Shown: positions 17,613 through 26,956 of the stretch, one piece after another
Layout: every line of letters starts with the position of its first letter
How positions within the stretch are numbered: the stretch's first letter is position 1
Source of the DNA: Rickettsiales bacterium
GTDB taxonomy: Bacteria; Bacteroidota; Bacteroidia; Cytophagales; Cyclobacteriaceae
Assembly (NCBI GenBank): GCA_002729235.1
Contig: PBTY01000003.1
Span: 76,204-133,597, forward strand
Direction of reading: 5' to 3'
Length of the DNA: 57,394 nucleotides
Notes under the pieces: generated by a model
What the model was told of the DNA's origin: nothing
Database searches by the model: none
Seen by the model: only the letters and a program-made list of their open reading frames with translations
Program-made: the position numbers and the translations under genes

Positions 17613-18980
17613 TTACATGAATAGTCCATTCTTCAAGGTCATTTGTGCCGAACCCTCTATGACAAAGATCCACTGCATAAAATCTTCGGTGCATCTGAAC
17701 TGATAAGTTTGAATTTTGGAAAAATCTACGTCCACACCAATCTTAGTGCCCAGAGGGGTTTTAGAGATTCCTTTAACTATTAAATCATCCAGGTTTTCAA
17801 AGAACGGCTTGGTGTCAATTTGAACCTGAGAGGATAAATATTCTTCGATAAACTGGTGTGAGAGCCAATCGGCCATATTGAGCAAGTCATCATCTAAGTC
17901 AATTTCATACTTAAATTGGGATAGACTCATGGACCGATCTTCATTGAGTACCGGAACACCACTCACTTTCACCAGGCCAGAAACATCACCACTGACATTT
18001 AAATTAATCTGCAGTCTTTGTCCAGCAGGCTTCACTTCAGCGGTGTTGATTTTGATGGTGTAGTCCTCATATTCAAAAGACTCACCAGCTAGTATTTCGG
18101 TAAGAATGGTTGATAACTCATTGTAACCAATTCTAATATCTGGATACATCATGAGGCGATTGTCAGTATTCAGGGGGTTGTTTCGAGAAGGCAACGATTT
18201 GGCACTTTCTGTTTGACTCTTCGGAGAAATCAAAACATCGGATCGGTACTCTACATGTAAGGATAGCGTATCTCGTTTGTTGCTAAGCAACTCTCCATTC
18301 AATGCATTGGGGTTGCTATCTAAGAAAAGAGGCAAGGGTTGTTTGACAATTTGAAGTGGAGACTGAATATCCTGATAGACATTGCCAAGCACCTCCCTAA
18401 AATCAAACGCACTACTTACAGCCTGACAAATGACATTGGATAGATCATCTCTATGGGATTCAATCGCATTTTCAACGATCTTTTCTACATTGAAGGAGAT
18501 GCCCATAAATGAAAAAGTATCCATTCCTTCCAGTTCAAAACTTCTATACTGACAAGTGAGGTCCATATCCCAGTTATTATTTAAGCCAACTTGAGCAGAA
18601 GCTCTTAATGTTCCATAAAAAGCGATTGGACTATCTTCATTGGAGAATGTAATGCCCAGAACTTTTTTCTTGATGGCTGCTTCTATATCCAGAGGGATAG
18701 ACGCAAATACTTCGTTGCCTTTAAGGTTAAGGCTAAGGTCACCTTTTCGTTTTACAGAGAGAAAGAGGGTATCTTTTTCATCCTTTAGAGCTACCGCATC
18801 ATCAAATAAGGTTATTGGCAATACTCTATTAACACCTAGCTCAAGTTCCTTAATCGGAAACTCTATTCGAAAACTTAAATAGGAAGGAGGGGTATCCAAA
18901 GGAGCAAGAATATCTGATTCTTTCGTCAATTGGTCACAACCAAAGAACAGTGCCAACGCAAGTATCCATAGCTTTTTCAT
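17613..18980 (-). CDS. DUF4403-family lipoprotein
   Basis: A 455-residue protein matching DUF4403, a family of envelope proteins common in Bacteroidota and without a known function. It has a lipoprotein signal (MKKLWILALALFFGC, Cys15). The body is repeated beta structure with amphipathic LSVKRKGDLSLNLKGNEVFA-type strands, and a recognisable C-terminal part (WIFVIEGSAQMTLKNGLFM). DUF4403 proteins resemble lipid-binding BPI/SMP-like tubes, which is only a structural inference here. It lies after the ABC-permease gene on the same strand, 38 bases downstream, and may share its transcript. Confidence 0.75.
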   Translation of the reverse strand: MKKLWILALALFFGCDQLTKESDILAPLDTPPSYLSFRIEFPIKELELGVNRVLPITLFDDAVALKDEKDTLFLSVKRKGDLSLNLKGNEVFASIPLDIEAAIKKKVLGITFSNEDSPIAFYGTLRASAQVGLNNNWDMDLTCQYRSFELEGMDTFSFMGISFNVEKIVENAIESHRDDLSNVICQAVSSAFDFREVLGNVYQDIQSPLQIVKQPLPLFLDSNPNALNGELLSNKRDTLSLHVEYRSDVLISPKSQTESAKSLPSRNNPLNTDNRLMMYPDIRIGYNELSTILTEILAGESFEYEDYTIKINTAEVKPAGQRLQINLNVSGDVSGLVKVSGVPVLNEDRSMSLSQFKYEIDLDDDLLNMADWLSHQFIEEYLSSQVQIDTKPFFENLDDLIVKGISKTPLGTKIGVDVDFSKIQTYQFRCTEDFMQWIFVIEGSAQMTLKNGLFM

Positions 18981-19018
18981 CTACTTGTGAAGTAATAAAA
19001 AAGCTATGGAAATATTGA

Positions 19019-21607
19019 CTATTCTTCCTTCAAATAATTTACCGGGTTCGCTTTTGTTGCTTTTATTGATTGGTAACCGACCGTAATCAAGACCAAGGCG
19101 GTCATTATCAAAAAAGTCTGAACTATTGTTATCCACGAAAACTCACTCTGATAATAGAAATCGGCTACCCAATCATTGATGAAGTAGACAACCAACGGTA
19201 ATCCAATTATAAAGGCTATTCCTACCCAAAGAGCAAAGTCCCTAAAGATCAGACGTAAGAGTCCAGAGATCTCAGCTCCCAATACCTTGCGGATGCTTAT
19301 CTCCTTTTGACGTTTTTGGATGACAAACAGAGTAAGCCCATAAAGTCCCAGACAAGCAATGATGATCGAGATGATGGAGAATAAGGAAATCAATCCAAGA
19401 AACCTTGATTCTGATTCATACAGATCATTAATTCGATCATCCATGAATGAGTAATCAAATCCAACAGTCGCACCCATAGAGGCCCACATTTCCTCAATTT
19501 CACTTAAGTGAGAATCGATGTTGGTCATATCAATTTGACAACTGATGTATCGGTGAACTGGATGCTGAGCAGTCCTATGAAATATTAGTGTTGGTTCAAT
19601 GGAGTTTTGGAGTGATTCAAAATGGAAGTCATTCACTACACCAACCACATTGATGCTGTTATTACCGATTTTAATCACATTACCATCTTCTTTTTCGAAT
19701 TGAAATGCCCTCATTGCTGCTTCGTTTAGGATCACAGAGGTGCGCTGATCTCCTTCTGAGTCTTCTAAAAACGGTTTGCCACTTTTAAGTTTTATTCCAT
19801 AGGTATCAAAAAAGTTAGCGTCTACATAGGTGTATCCCATTCGCAAAGGATCACCATTCCAGCCATCGGGTCTTACAAATGTGAAGCTTCTGGTCCATTC
19901 AGTTGGCACTGCTCTACTGATGGACAGATCACGTATGTATGATTTGTTTTTTAGTTCGTTTTTAAAAGAGTTTAGTCGGGTTATCCCTTCTTCACGATCA
20001 GTGAAATCTCTAGCAGAGGCTGTGATGACCATCATTTCCTCTGTATTGAATCCCATGTTTTTTTCAGACATGAACTCAATTTGATTTTTAATCAGTAGGG
20101 TAGAACTAATCAAGAAAACAGCAATAGTGAATTGAACAATAACCAGGACATTTCGGAGGTTTGCTGATTTACCAAAACTTAATTGTTGTCGCAGTACGTC
20201 CAATATTCTGATTGATGAAAGATAGAATGCAGGATAGCTCCCACTCAGTAATGTTAATAAGGCAATCAATGCAACGACACCCATAATAAATGGCAACCAA
20301 CCTAATAATTGGATGGAGATCTCAACATCAAAAAGCTCATTAAAATAGGGTGTAGATAGTAATAGCAATAATACACCAATGATTGTAGAGAGAGTGGATA
20401 ATACAAATGCCTCCGCTATGAATTGAGTTCTTAGTTGTCCCTGATAAGCACCTAACACCTTTCTCAACCCGATTTCCTTGGATCGCTGTGAGGCATGAGC
20501 TGTAGACAGGTTCATGAAGTTGATGATGGCAATAAGTAGTATGCCAAAACCGATATACAAAAGTGTTTTAGCATTGGATTTATCACCAATAAATGTATCG
20601 TAGTATTGATCAAAGGGTAGTAATTTAAATTTAGTATTTCCTCTGACTTCAGCACTCCAGATACTCTCAACTAAATCTGGGAATTTGGTTTCAAGGTAGT
20701 CGGCAGAGGATGAAGTGACTATGTAGGTTTCTATGAATGAACTACCCCAATTGTTGGCAAAGTCTGAGTAAACTGGGATTGAACTCATTTGTAGAACGAG
20801 TTGAGGTTGAATGGAGATATTGGAGGGGTAAGTGTCTATTATTCCGGTAATTAAAAAACGCTCCGTGGTATCTTCTTCAGGTAAATACAATTCTAAGGAC
20901 TCTCCCATGGGATTCTCTACTCCAAAATGCTTTAGAGCTAGTTCTTTACTCAGGAGAATCGAACTCTTATCTTGAAAAGGGTTGGATTTGGAGCCATGCA
21001 ATAGAGAAAAGTCAAACACATTAAGAAAGTGCTCATCCGTATAAAGCAACTCCTCAGTGATGAATTGAGTACCTTTCACCACTTTGGCTTCTGTGCTGTA
21101 AACTTTAGTACCATTAGAGATCTCTGGATAGGTATCAACCAGTCTGTCTCTCATCGGAACCCAGGTATCATATGTAGGCTGTGTTCCATCTGGTGTAATG
21201 CGCTCCTTGTATGCAAGATATATCTGATCGTTTTGTGAGAAGTATTGATCATGAGTAAGAATCTGATATGCATACAGTGATATTAACAGGAAAGCAGCGA
21301 CCCCTGTTGCCAGTCCAAAAATATTGATGATGGAAAATGACTTTCTTTTCTGCAGGCTTCTGAATGCTATTTTTAGATAGTTAGAAAATATCATGCTGTT
21401 AAGTCGTAGATGATGAATTGATTTTAGATTATTGGGTTTTAGTGAACGAGCGGTTTCAAACACATACTTCCACCGTGCTTTTTGGATGCCCTCTGTTTCT
21501 ACTCGCCACAGAAAGGCCTCATGAAGATCTCCTATAATTTCGTCAGCCAGGTCAGGTCTGCAAAACCGTCCCAGGATTTTCTCGGGCCATTTTGGAGGAT
21601 TAATCAT
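19019..21607 (-). CDS. MacB/FtsX-type ABC transporter permease with an N-terminal prefix domain
   Basis: An 862-residue membrane protein. It opens with a short permease-prefix domain (MINPPKWPEKILGRFCRPDL, continuing ADEIIGDLHEAF). It then has a first helix, a large periplasmic MacB-type domain, a three-helix FtsX block near 360-480 (AHASQRSKEIGLRKVLGAYQ), and a second copy of the unit ending in RQKEISIRKVLGAEISGLLR and three helices. The start at 21607 is chosen because its ATG overlaps the PadR stop as ATGA; an upstream start would intrude on that gene. There is no ATPase gene beside it. It may export lipids or peptides, or act as a mechanotransmission pump. Confidence 0.85.
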   Translation of the reverse strand: MINPPKWPEKILGRFCRPDLADEIIGDLHEAFLWRVETEGIQKARWKYVFETARSLKPNNLKSIHHLRLNSMIFSNYLKIAFRSLQKRKSFSIINIFGLATGVAAFLLISLYAYQILTHDQYFSQNDQIYLAYKERITPDGTQPTYDTWVPMRDRLVDTYPEISNGTKVYSTEAKVVKGTQFITEELLYTDEHFLNVFDFSLLHGSKSNPFQDKSSILLSKELALKHFGVENPMGESLELYLPEEDTTERFLITGIIDTYPSNISIQPQLVLQMSSIPVYSDFANNWGSSFIETYIVTSSSADYLETKFPDLVESIWSAEVRGNTKFKLLPFDQYYDTFIGDKSNAKTLLYIGFGILLIAIINFMNLSTAHASQRSKEIGLRKVLGAYQGQLRTQFIAEAFVLSTLSTIIGVLLLLLSTPYFNELFDVEISIQLLGWLPFIMGVVALIALLTLLSGSYPAFYLSSIRILDVLRQQLSFGKSANLRNVLVIVQFTIAVFLISSTLLIKNQIEFMSEKNMGFNTEEMMVITASARDFTDREEGITRLNSFKNELKNKSYIRDLSISRAVPTEWTRSFTFVRPDGWNGDPLRMGYTYVDANFFDTYGIKLKSGKPFLEDSEGDQRTSVILNEAAMRAFQFEKEDGNVIKIGNNSINVVGVVNDFHFESLQNSIEPTLIFHRTAQHPVHRYISCQIDMTNIDSHLSEIEEMWASMGATVGFDYSFMDDRINDLYESESRFLGLISLFSIISIIIACLGLYGLTLFVIQKRQKEISIRKVLGAEISGLLRLIFRDFALWVGIAFIIGLPLVVYFINDWVADFYYQSEFSWITIVQTFLIMTALVLITVGYQSIKATKANPVNYLKEE

Positions 21608-21927
21608 ACGCCAAAATTGAATTTTGGAACTACTTTCCACATCTCAGTGCGCTTTTGTTGCAGGTCTCTTGCCGCTTCATATCCTTTGTTGGTTGCAGTA
21701 TAGATGCGCTTGCGTCTCCCTCCTCTTTCAGCTGTAGGTTCCCCCATTTTAGAAACTACCAATCCTTTGCCTTCCAATCGTTTCAGTACTACATGTATTG
21801 CAGGAAGAGAAATGGATTGACCAAGTTGATCCTGATACTCTTTGGCAATGTCCACGCCATAAGTTTCTTCCTTCATTAAAAGAATTATTAGGATCATTTC
21901 CTCTAAAGTACCAAGCTGTAAATTCAT
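21604..21927 (-). CDS. PadR-family transcriptional regulator
   Basis: A 107-residue winged-helix protein of PadR type. The key segments are GTLEEMILIILLMKEETYGV, the recognition helix SLPAIHVVLKRLEGKGLVVS and the wing region RGGRRKRIYTATNKGYEA. PadR proteins repress their own operon until a ligand or stress releases them. The stop overlaps the permease start by four bases (ATGA), so the two are translated together. A second such operon lies at 49466. Confidence 0.9.
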   Translation of the reverse strand: MNLQLGTLEEMILIILLMKEETYGVDIAKEYQDQLGQSISLPAIHVVLKRLEGKGLVVSKMGEPTAERGGRRKRIYTATNKGYEAARDLQQKRTEMWKVVPKFNFGV

Positions 21928-21929
21928 AT

Positions 21930-21952
21930 GATTAATAAATGTTTAAGTAATC
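21930..21952. promoter_or_regulatory. Imperfect palindrome, possible PadR operator
   Basis: GATTAATAAATGTTTAAGTAATC spans 23 bases, with GATTA and TAATC as outer arms and 8 of 11 pairs matched. It sits two bases ahead of the ATG of the PadR gene on the minus strand. PadR proteins often bind such sites near their own start. This is a weak, position-based call. Confidence 0.3.
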
Positions 21953-22169
21953 AATACGGGTATCATTAATTTTTGTTTAACTAATGCTGAAAATTTCTGT
22001 CGACTTGATGCAGAGGCCTTTTACTTAGACTATTGAAGAGTGGTTTTTAGCAAAAAATAAACCGATGGGTATCAGAAGTAATGTGAGAAAATGAGATGAC
22101 TAAGAAAGCGCTAACTTACAGTTCATAAAAATTATGTAACGACATACAAATTCTTTCGTATAGCCTGTC

Positions 22170-22904
22170 ATGCAGAAGTTATCAGTGATTTTGATGGCCA
22201 TTTCTCTGGTCTCATGTCAATATAGTGCCGAGGAGGCTCAAAAAGTAGTGGATAAAGCGATTGAAGCTCATGGCCAAAACATACTGGGTAAGGTTAAGAT
22301 CTCCTTTGATTTTAGGGACATGCACTATTCAGCATATCGCAAGGCTGATAGCTATGTATATACCAGAATGTTCGTCGATTCTCTTGAGTTAATTGAGGAT
22401 ATTTTGGTTAACAGCTCTCAATTTACCAGAATGATCAACGGAGATACAATTGATGTGGTTGATAGTATGAAAACGAAGTACAGCAATTCAGTTAATTCAG
22501 TGCTCTATTTTGTTCAGCTGCCTTATTTGCTTAATGACCCAGCGGTGATTAAGTCCTATGAAGGGACTAAGAGAATTGACAATACGGATTATGATGTGAT
22601 TAAAGTTCAGTTTAAAGCATCCGATGGCGGTGAAGACTTCACTGATGAATATCGCTATTGGTTTAATAAGAATACCTATCTCCTTGATTACCTGGCGTAT
22701 AACTACGAAACTAATGGTGGTGGGGTACGATTCAGAGAAGCGTATAATCGATCTGAACGTATGGGAATGACTTTTCAGGATTACATCAACTATGAAGTAC
22801 CTGTTGGAACACCATTAGAACAGATCCCTGCTTTGTTTGAAAAGGATCAGTTAAAAGAGTTATCGAGAATTATCAATGAAGATATCAAGGTGACCAAAAG
22901 GTAA
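22170..22904 (+). CDS. DUF6503-like lipoprotein
   Basis: A 244-residue lipoprotein (MQKLSVILMAISLVSC, Cys16). The mature N-terminus AQKVVDKAIEAHGQNILGKV and the later RYWFNKNTYLLDYLAYNYET fit DUF6503, a Bacteroidota family with a lipoprotein-sorting-factor-like (LolA/LolB-type) fold. The function is unknown; binding of a lipid or another hydrophobic ligand is an inference from the fold. Its TAA lies directly against the stop of lgt on the other strand. Confidence 0.7.
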   Translation: MQKLSVILMAISLVSCQYSAEEAQKVVDKAIEAHGQNILGKVKISFDFRDMHYSAYRKADSYVYTRMFVDSLELIEDILVNSSQFTRMINGDTIDVVDSMKTKYSNSVNSVLYFVQLPYLLNDPAVIKSYEGTKRIDNTDYDVIKVQFKASDGGEDFTDEYRYWFNKNTYLLDYLAYNYETNGGGVRFREAYNRSERMGMTFQDYINYEVPVGTPLEQIPALFEKDQLKELSRIINEDIKVTKR

Positions 22905-22919
22905 TTACCTTTGGTCACC
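22889..22919. terminator. Palindrome spanning two convergent stop codons
   Basis: GGTGACCAAAAGGTA (22889-22903) and TACCTTTGGTCACC (22906-22919) are complements apart from one unpaired A. The stop codons of both genes (TAA at 22902-22904 and its mirror at 22905-22907) form the centre. No long T tract follows on either side, so its strength as a terminator is uncertain. Confidence 0.55.
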
Positions 22920-24035
22920 ACTCATAGTCACTTTTCCTTTGGTCATGAATAGGACCAACATAGCTACTCCAGCTAGAGTTAGCGGAATACTCAAGATTTG
23001 TCCCATGTTGAGTACGAGATTTTCTTCGAACGCCTCCTGATTCATTTTGAAGAACTCATCAAAAAATCGTAGTGACCACAGAATGATCATGAACACGGCG
23101 AAGTTGAATCCCTGAGGAAGCTTGAACCGTTTATTTTTCCAAATCCAAAGGGTTAAACCCATGATTAGAAGACAGTAAAATGCTTCATATAGCTGAGCGG
23201 CATGTCTGGATATTCCTAAACCATAAATCTCGGCTACAGCTCTGCCATCTTCTTCATAAAACTTATACGCAAGAGGTTGGCCCTTTCCAAAATCTATGTG
23301 TTGAACCACTTCAGTGTATTTAAAGAGAGCGTCTCTGATGTTATTCTCAAAAAACTCTTTTTCAGTTTGACCCAGTTGTACACCTCTATTGTAAGTGATT
23401 TTGGCAGTTATTGGATGTTTCCCAGGTTCATCGCTAACCATGTCCCCACCTTTTAGGAAAGTTACATTGTCAATTTTTCTGTCATCATATGTCAGGACCT
23501 CTTCCGTAAAACGAGCATAGACCACACCCATGTCAGAATGAGTCATAGTACCTTCCATTTCGCTATTGAAGAAGTTACCCGTACGAATCATGGCTCCAGT
23601 AAGAGCTACCACGATAACCAATCGATCCGACATCCAGAGCATTGGATACTGTGGATATTTTTTGGCAAAAAGGAACAAAGCAACGAATATTCCTAATGCT
23701 CCTCCATGTGAAGCCAATCCACCTTCCCAGACTTTTATAATCTCAATTGGATTGGACAGATAATACCCTGGGTTATAAAAGAGACAGTGTCCCAGGCGAG
23801 CCCCAACAATGGTGGCCACTACCATGTATACGGTCAGCTTTTCAATATCTTTTTCAGGTCTTCCTTCTGTTCTAAATATCCAGAACATGATTTGCTGAGA
23901 GACGATAAACCCTCCTGCAAATAACAATCCGTACCATCTTACTGGTCGATCTCCAAAAAAACCTGTCCATGACAAAGGAATGGTGAACATGTCTGGATCT
24001 GGACTCCAAATAAGGAAATTAAGAATAAACTCCAT
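22905..24035 (-). CDS. lgt: Prolipoprotein diacylglyceryl transferase
   Basis: A 376-residue inner-membrane enzyme that transfers diacylglycerol from phosphatidylglycerol to the lipobox cysteine of prolipoproteins. It has the conserved ASHGGALG (109-115), the RTGNFFNSEMEG signature (151-162) and the SRHAAQLYEA motif (276-285). Between the last two lies a soluble stretch of about 100 residues absent from E. coli Lgt, which explains the length; long forms are usual in Bacteroidota. It is four bases downstream of trkH. The many lipoproteins in this window depend on it. Confidence 0.97.
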   Translation of the reverse strand: MEFILNFLIWSPDPDMFTIPLSWTGFFGDRPVRWYGLLFAGGFIVSQQIMFWIFRTEGRPEKDIEKLTVYMVVATIVGARLGHCLFYNPGYYLSNPIEIIKVWEGGLASHGGALGIFVALFLFAKKYPQYPMLWMSDRLVIVVALTGAMIRTGNFFNSEMEGTMTHSDMGVVYARFTEEVLTYDDRKIDNVTFLKGGDMVSDEPGKHPITAKITYNRGVQLGQTEKEFFENNIRDALFKYTEVVQHIDFGKGQPLAYKFYEEDGRAVAEIYGLGISRHAAQLYEAFYCLLIMGLTLWIWKNKRFKLPQGFNFAVFMIILWSLRFFDEFFKMNQEAFEENLVLNMGQILSIPLTLAGVAMLVLFMTKGKVTMSGDQR

Positions 24036-24038
24036 TGA

Positions 24039-25496
24039 TTAATGTGTTTTCCAAAAGTAAGGTGTGAACAGCATCAACACCGTGAACAACTCCAATCTAC
24101 CCAGGAGCATTAAGAACGACAACAGCCATTTACCTGGAGCAGATATTCCGGCAAAGTTATCAACAGGTCCCACTTCTCCAATACCTGGACCAATATTTCC
24201 CAAACAAGTTGCTACAGATCCGATTGCCGTATCGAAATCAGCTCCAAAAATTGCCATCAGCATGGATCCGAAGCAAAATATGAAGATGTAGATCATAATG
24301 AAAGCCAGGATATTGTAGGTAATCTCTCTGGAAACAGCTTTTCCATTAAATCGAACCGGGATAACAGCATTAGGGTGTAACTGTCGCTTGATTTCGAGAA
24401 TACTGTTTTTAATAAGGATCAAATGCCTTACTATTTTCACCCCTCCAGCAGTAGAGCCGGCAGAAGCTCCGAAGAACATCATGAAGAAAAATAGTGCCGT
24501 AATAAATGGTGTATAGCTTGTATAATCCGCAGTGATGTATCCAGTAGTGGTCACTACTGAAACGACCTGGAACAAAGCATCGCGAATGGATTTTTCAAAA
24601 CTCTCGTTTCCAACATTGAAAATAACCAGACCAACGATGATACTCGCCAAAATGCTAAAACCAGCATAAGTTCTAAACTCCTCATTGCTCAGCACTTTTT
24701 TGAAATTTTTATGCAACGCAAAGTATGTCATGGTGAAGTTGGTACCAGCCAGGAACATGAAAACGATGATCACATATTGAATGTACGGTGAAGTGTAATA
24801 TGCGATACTGGCGTTCTTTGTCGAGAATCCCCCTGTAGCCATTGTAGTTAAACTATGGTTGATGGCATCATAGAACGTCATCCCTCCAATCCAAAGGAGG
24901 AGGGTTTCTACAAAGGTTAATCCCAAGTAGATCAACCAAAGCCTTTTGGCTGTTTCTTTAATTCGTGGTTGTAATTTATCTGGTGAAATCCCTGGAGCCT
25001 CCGCTACGAATAGCTGCATACCCCCAATTCCCAAAATCGGTAAAATTGCGACGGTCAATACGATAATACCCATTCCTCCAATCCATTGCGTCAAACTACG
25101 CCAGAATAGGATTCCTTTGTGTACAGATTCTATATCTGTTAGAATAGTTGCCCCTGTAGTAGAGAAACCACTGAGTGTTTCAAAGAATGCATCAGTCAGG
25201 TTGGGAATCGCACCACTCAGCATGTAAGGAATGGAACCAAAGAAGGACATGAAGAGCCATCCAAAGGTTACTACAATATATCCGTCACGTTTTTTGATTT
25301 CCTTGCTAAGGTTCTTCTTGGAGAAGAAGTACATAGCAGCACCCACCAATCCAGTAATTACTGATGAGCCAATAATGGCCCAGATGTCACCTTCCTGAAA
25401 GTATAAGCTGAATGGAATGCAGGTCAACATGAAAGCCCCGTTGAGCATCAGCAAGGTTCCTAAAATATTGACGATTACTCGGTAATTAAATAGCAT
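24039..25496 (-). CDS. trkH: Potassium uptake protein TrkH
   Basis: A 485-residue potassium channel-like membrane subunit. The four pore loops are visible: LSGFSTTGATI, MATGGFSTKNASI, VVTTTGYITADY and TCLGNIGPGIG. Each carries the filter glycine. It works with the cytoplasmic nucleotide-binding TrkA protein, which is encoded immediately upstream with a single base between stop and start. TM helices fill the rest. The family, length and pairing make the call firm. Confidence 0.96.
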   Translation of the reverse strand: MLFNYRVIVNILGTLLMLNGAFMLTCIPFSLYFQEGDIWAIIGSSVITGLVGAAMYFFSKKNLSKEIKKRDGYIVVTFGWLFMSFFGSIPYMLSGAIPNLTDAFFETLSGFSTTGATILTDIESVHKGILFWRSLTQWIGGMGIIVLTVAILPILGIGGMQLFVAEAPGISPDKLQPRIKETAKRLWLIYLGLTFVETLLLWIGGMTFYDAINHSLTTMATGGFSTKNASIAYYTSPYIQYVIIVFMFLAGTNFTMTYFALHKNFKKVLSNEEFRTYAGFSILASIIVGLVIFNVGNESFEKSIRDALFQVVSVVTTTGYITADYTSYTPFITALFFFMMFFGASAGSTAGGVKIVRHLILIKNSILEIKRQLHPNAVIPVRFNGKAVSREITYNILAFIMIYIFIFCFGSMLMAIFGADFDTAIGSVATCLGNIGPGIGEVGPVDNFAGISAPGKWLLSFLMLLGRLELFTVLMLFTPYFWKTH

Positions 25497-25497
25497 A

Positions 25498-26838
25498 TTA
25501 GTTGAAGAAACCCTCCACCTTATGGATGCATTCCGGTTTTGATAGTACGACTACTCGGTCTTTCGGTTGGAAATTAAAGCTTCCTCTTACTGTATAACCT
25601 ACTCCTTTTCTGATCACTCCACCAATGATGGCCGTTCTCGGGAAGTCAAGGTTTCTCAATTCATGTTGCAAAATTTTAGAGTCAGGTTGTACTTCAAATT
25701 CCAGGATCTCTGCATCAACACCATGAATACTCGTGATGTTCAATACTTGGCCTTTTCGAATATACCTGAAAATAAAGTTCGCCGCAATCAATTTCTTGTT
25801 GATTAGGGTATCCACTCCGATGTTTTGAGACAAGTGGATGTAATCAATATTCTCTACCGCAGCGATGGTCTTTTTCACCCCGTTGTTTTTGGCAACCAGG
25901 CAGGAGATAATGTTAGTCTCCGAGTTTCCGGTCACTGCTATAACAGCATCCATCCTGTCTATTCCCTCTTCTTTTAGAAGATCTATGTCTCTACCATCAC
26001 CATTGATAATCATGGTGTCAGTCAATTCATCAGCCAAAGCAAAACACTTGTCCTTGTCCTGTTCGATTAGCTTGATGTTGTATTTCTTACTTAGCTGTTT
26101 AGCTGTATTAATTCCAACTTTACTACCACCCAGGATCATTACATTTTTGATCTCAATACGCTCCTTACCTGCTAATGACATCACACGCTCAATACCAGTG
26201 GGTTCCGTAATGAAATAAGCATGGTCATTCAGCTGAAACTGGTTCTCACCATGAGGGATGATTGTTTGACTCTCTCTAAGGATAGCCACAGTAGTGAAAT
26301 CATGATCTGGGTTAAGGTAAGCCGTCTCAGTAAGTGACTTATCTTTCAACTCAGAATTCTCATCCACAGTAATCCCAACAAGAGATAGCATACCTTTCTC
26401 AAACTCAAAAGTATCCGTCAATGCTGACTGTTTGAGCAGTCTTTTGATCTCTCGTGCTGCCAAGGATTCTGGGGAGATAATTTCATCAATTCCCAGGTTC
26501 TTCAGGTCACATTTATCTTTATGATGTAGAAATTCGGTGTTTGATATTCTGGCTACGGTTCTTTTAGCTCCTAAATTTTTACCGATGATGGCCGTAGTTA
26601 GGTTCGTTTCCTCAATCGACGTTACGGCGATCAGCAAATCGGCTTTAGACACATTGGCCTCTTCCAGAATAGTAATGGAGGTGCTGCTTCCTTTGATGGT
26701 ATGTACATCCAAATGGTTAGATGCATGCTCCAATACAGAAGCGTCTTGATCTATGAGGATGATATCTTGTTCTTCAAAAGCCAACAGTTTGGCCAAATGG
26801 AACCCTAAATCTCCTGCACCTGCGATGATAATTCTCAT
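25498..26838 (-). CDS. trkA: Trk system potassium-uptake regulator TrkA
   Basis: A 446-residue cytoplasmic gating protein with two RCK halves. The first Rossmann motif is IIAGAGDLGFHLAKLL (3-18) and the second is VMILGGSKVGINTAKQLSKK (near 232). Each half is followed by a TrkA_C domain (for example DKSLTETAYLNPDHDF and KILQHELRNLDFPRTAIIGG). It binds NAD(H)/ATP and controls TrkH. It leads the trkA-trkH-lgt operon, with a 118-base gap upstream. Confidence 0.96.
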   Translation of the reverse strand: MRIIIAGAGDLGFHLAKLLAFEEQDIILIDQDASVLEHASNHLDVHTIKGSSTSITILEEANVSKADLLIAVTSIEETNLTTAIIGKNLGAKRTVARISNTEFLHHKDKCDLKNLGIDEIISPESLAAREIKRLLKQSALTDTFEFEKGMLSLVGITVDENSELKDKSLTETAYLNPDHDFTTVAILRESQTIIPHGENQFQLNDHAYFITEPTGIERVMSLAGKERIEIKNVMILGGSKVGINTAKQLSKKYNIKLIEQDKDKCFALADELTDTMIINGDGRDIDLLKEEGIDRMDAVIAVTGNSETNIISCLVAKNNGVKKTIAAVENIDYIHLSQNIGVDTLINKKLIAANFIFRYIRKGQVLNITSIHGVDAEILEFEVQPDSKILQHELRNLDFPRTAIIGGVIRKGVGYTVRGSFNFQPKDRVVVLSKPECIHKVEGFFN

Positions 26839-26956
26839 AGCAATTCCTTAATGGCAGTAAATATAAGACAAAGTATAACCAGTGGAACTAATTGATGGTT
26901 CATTTCGATGAGTCATTTAGTAGTAACGGTAGATGGCAAAGTAAATTTGATCGATG

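Noticed and set aside
25865-26218. 117-residue plus-strand frame across trkA
   Set aside because: Lies entirely opposite trkA and its hydrophobic, Ser/Leu-rich composition follows from the codons of that gene.
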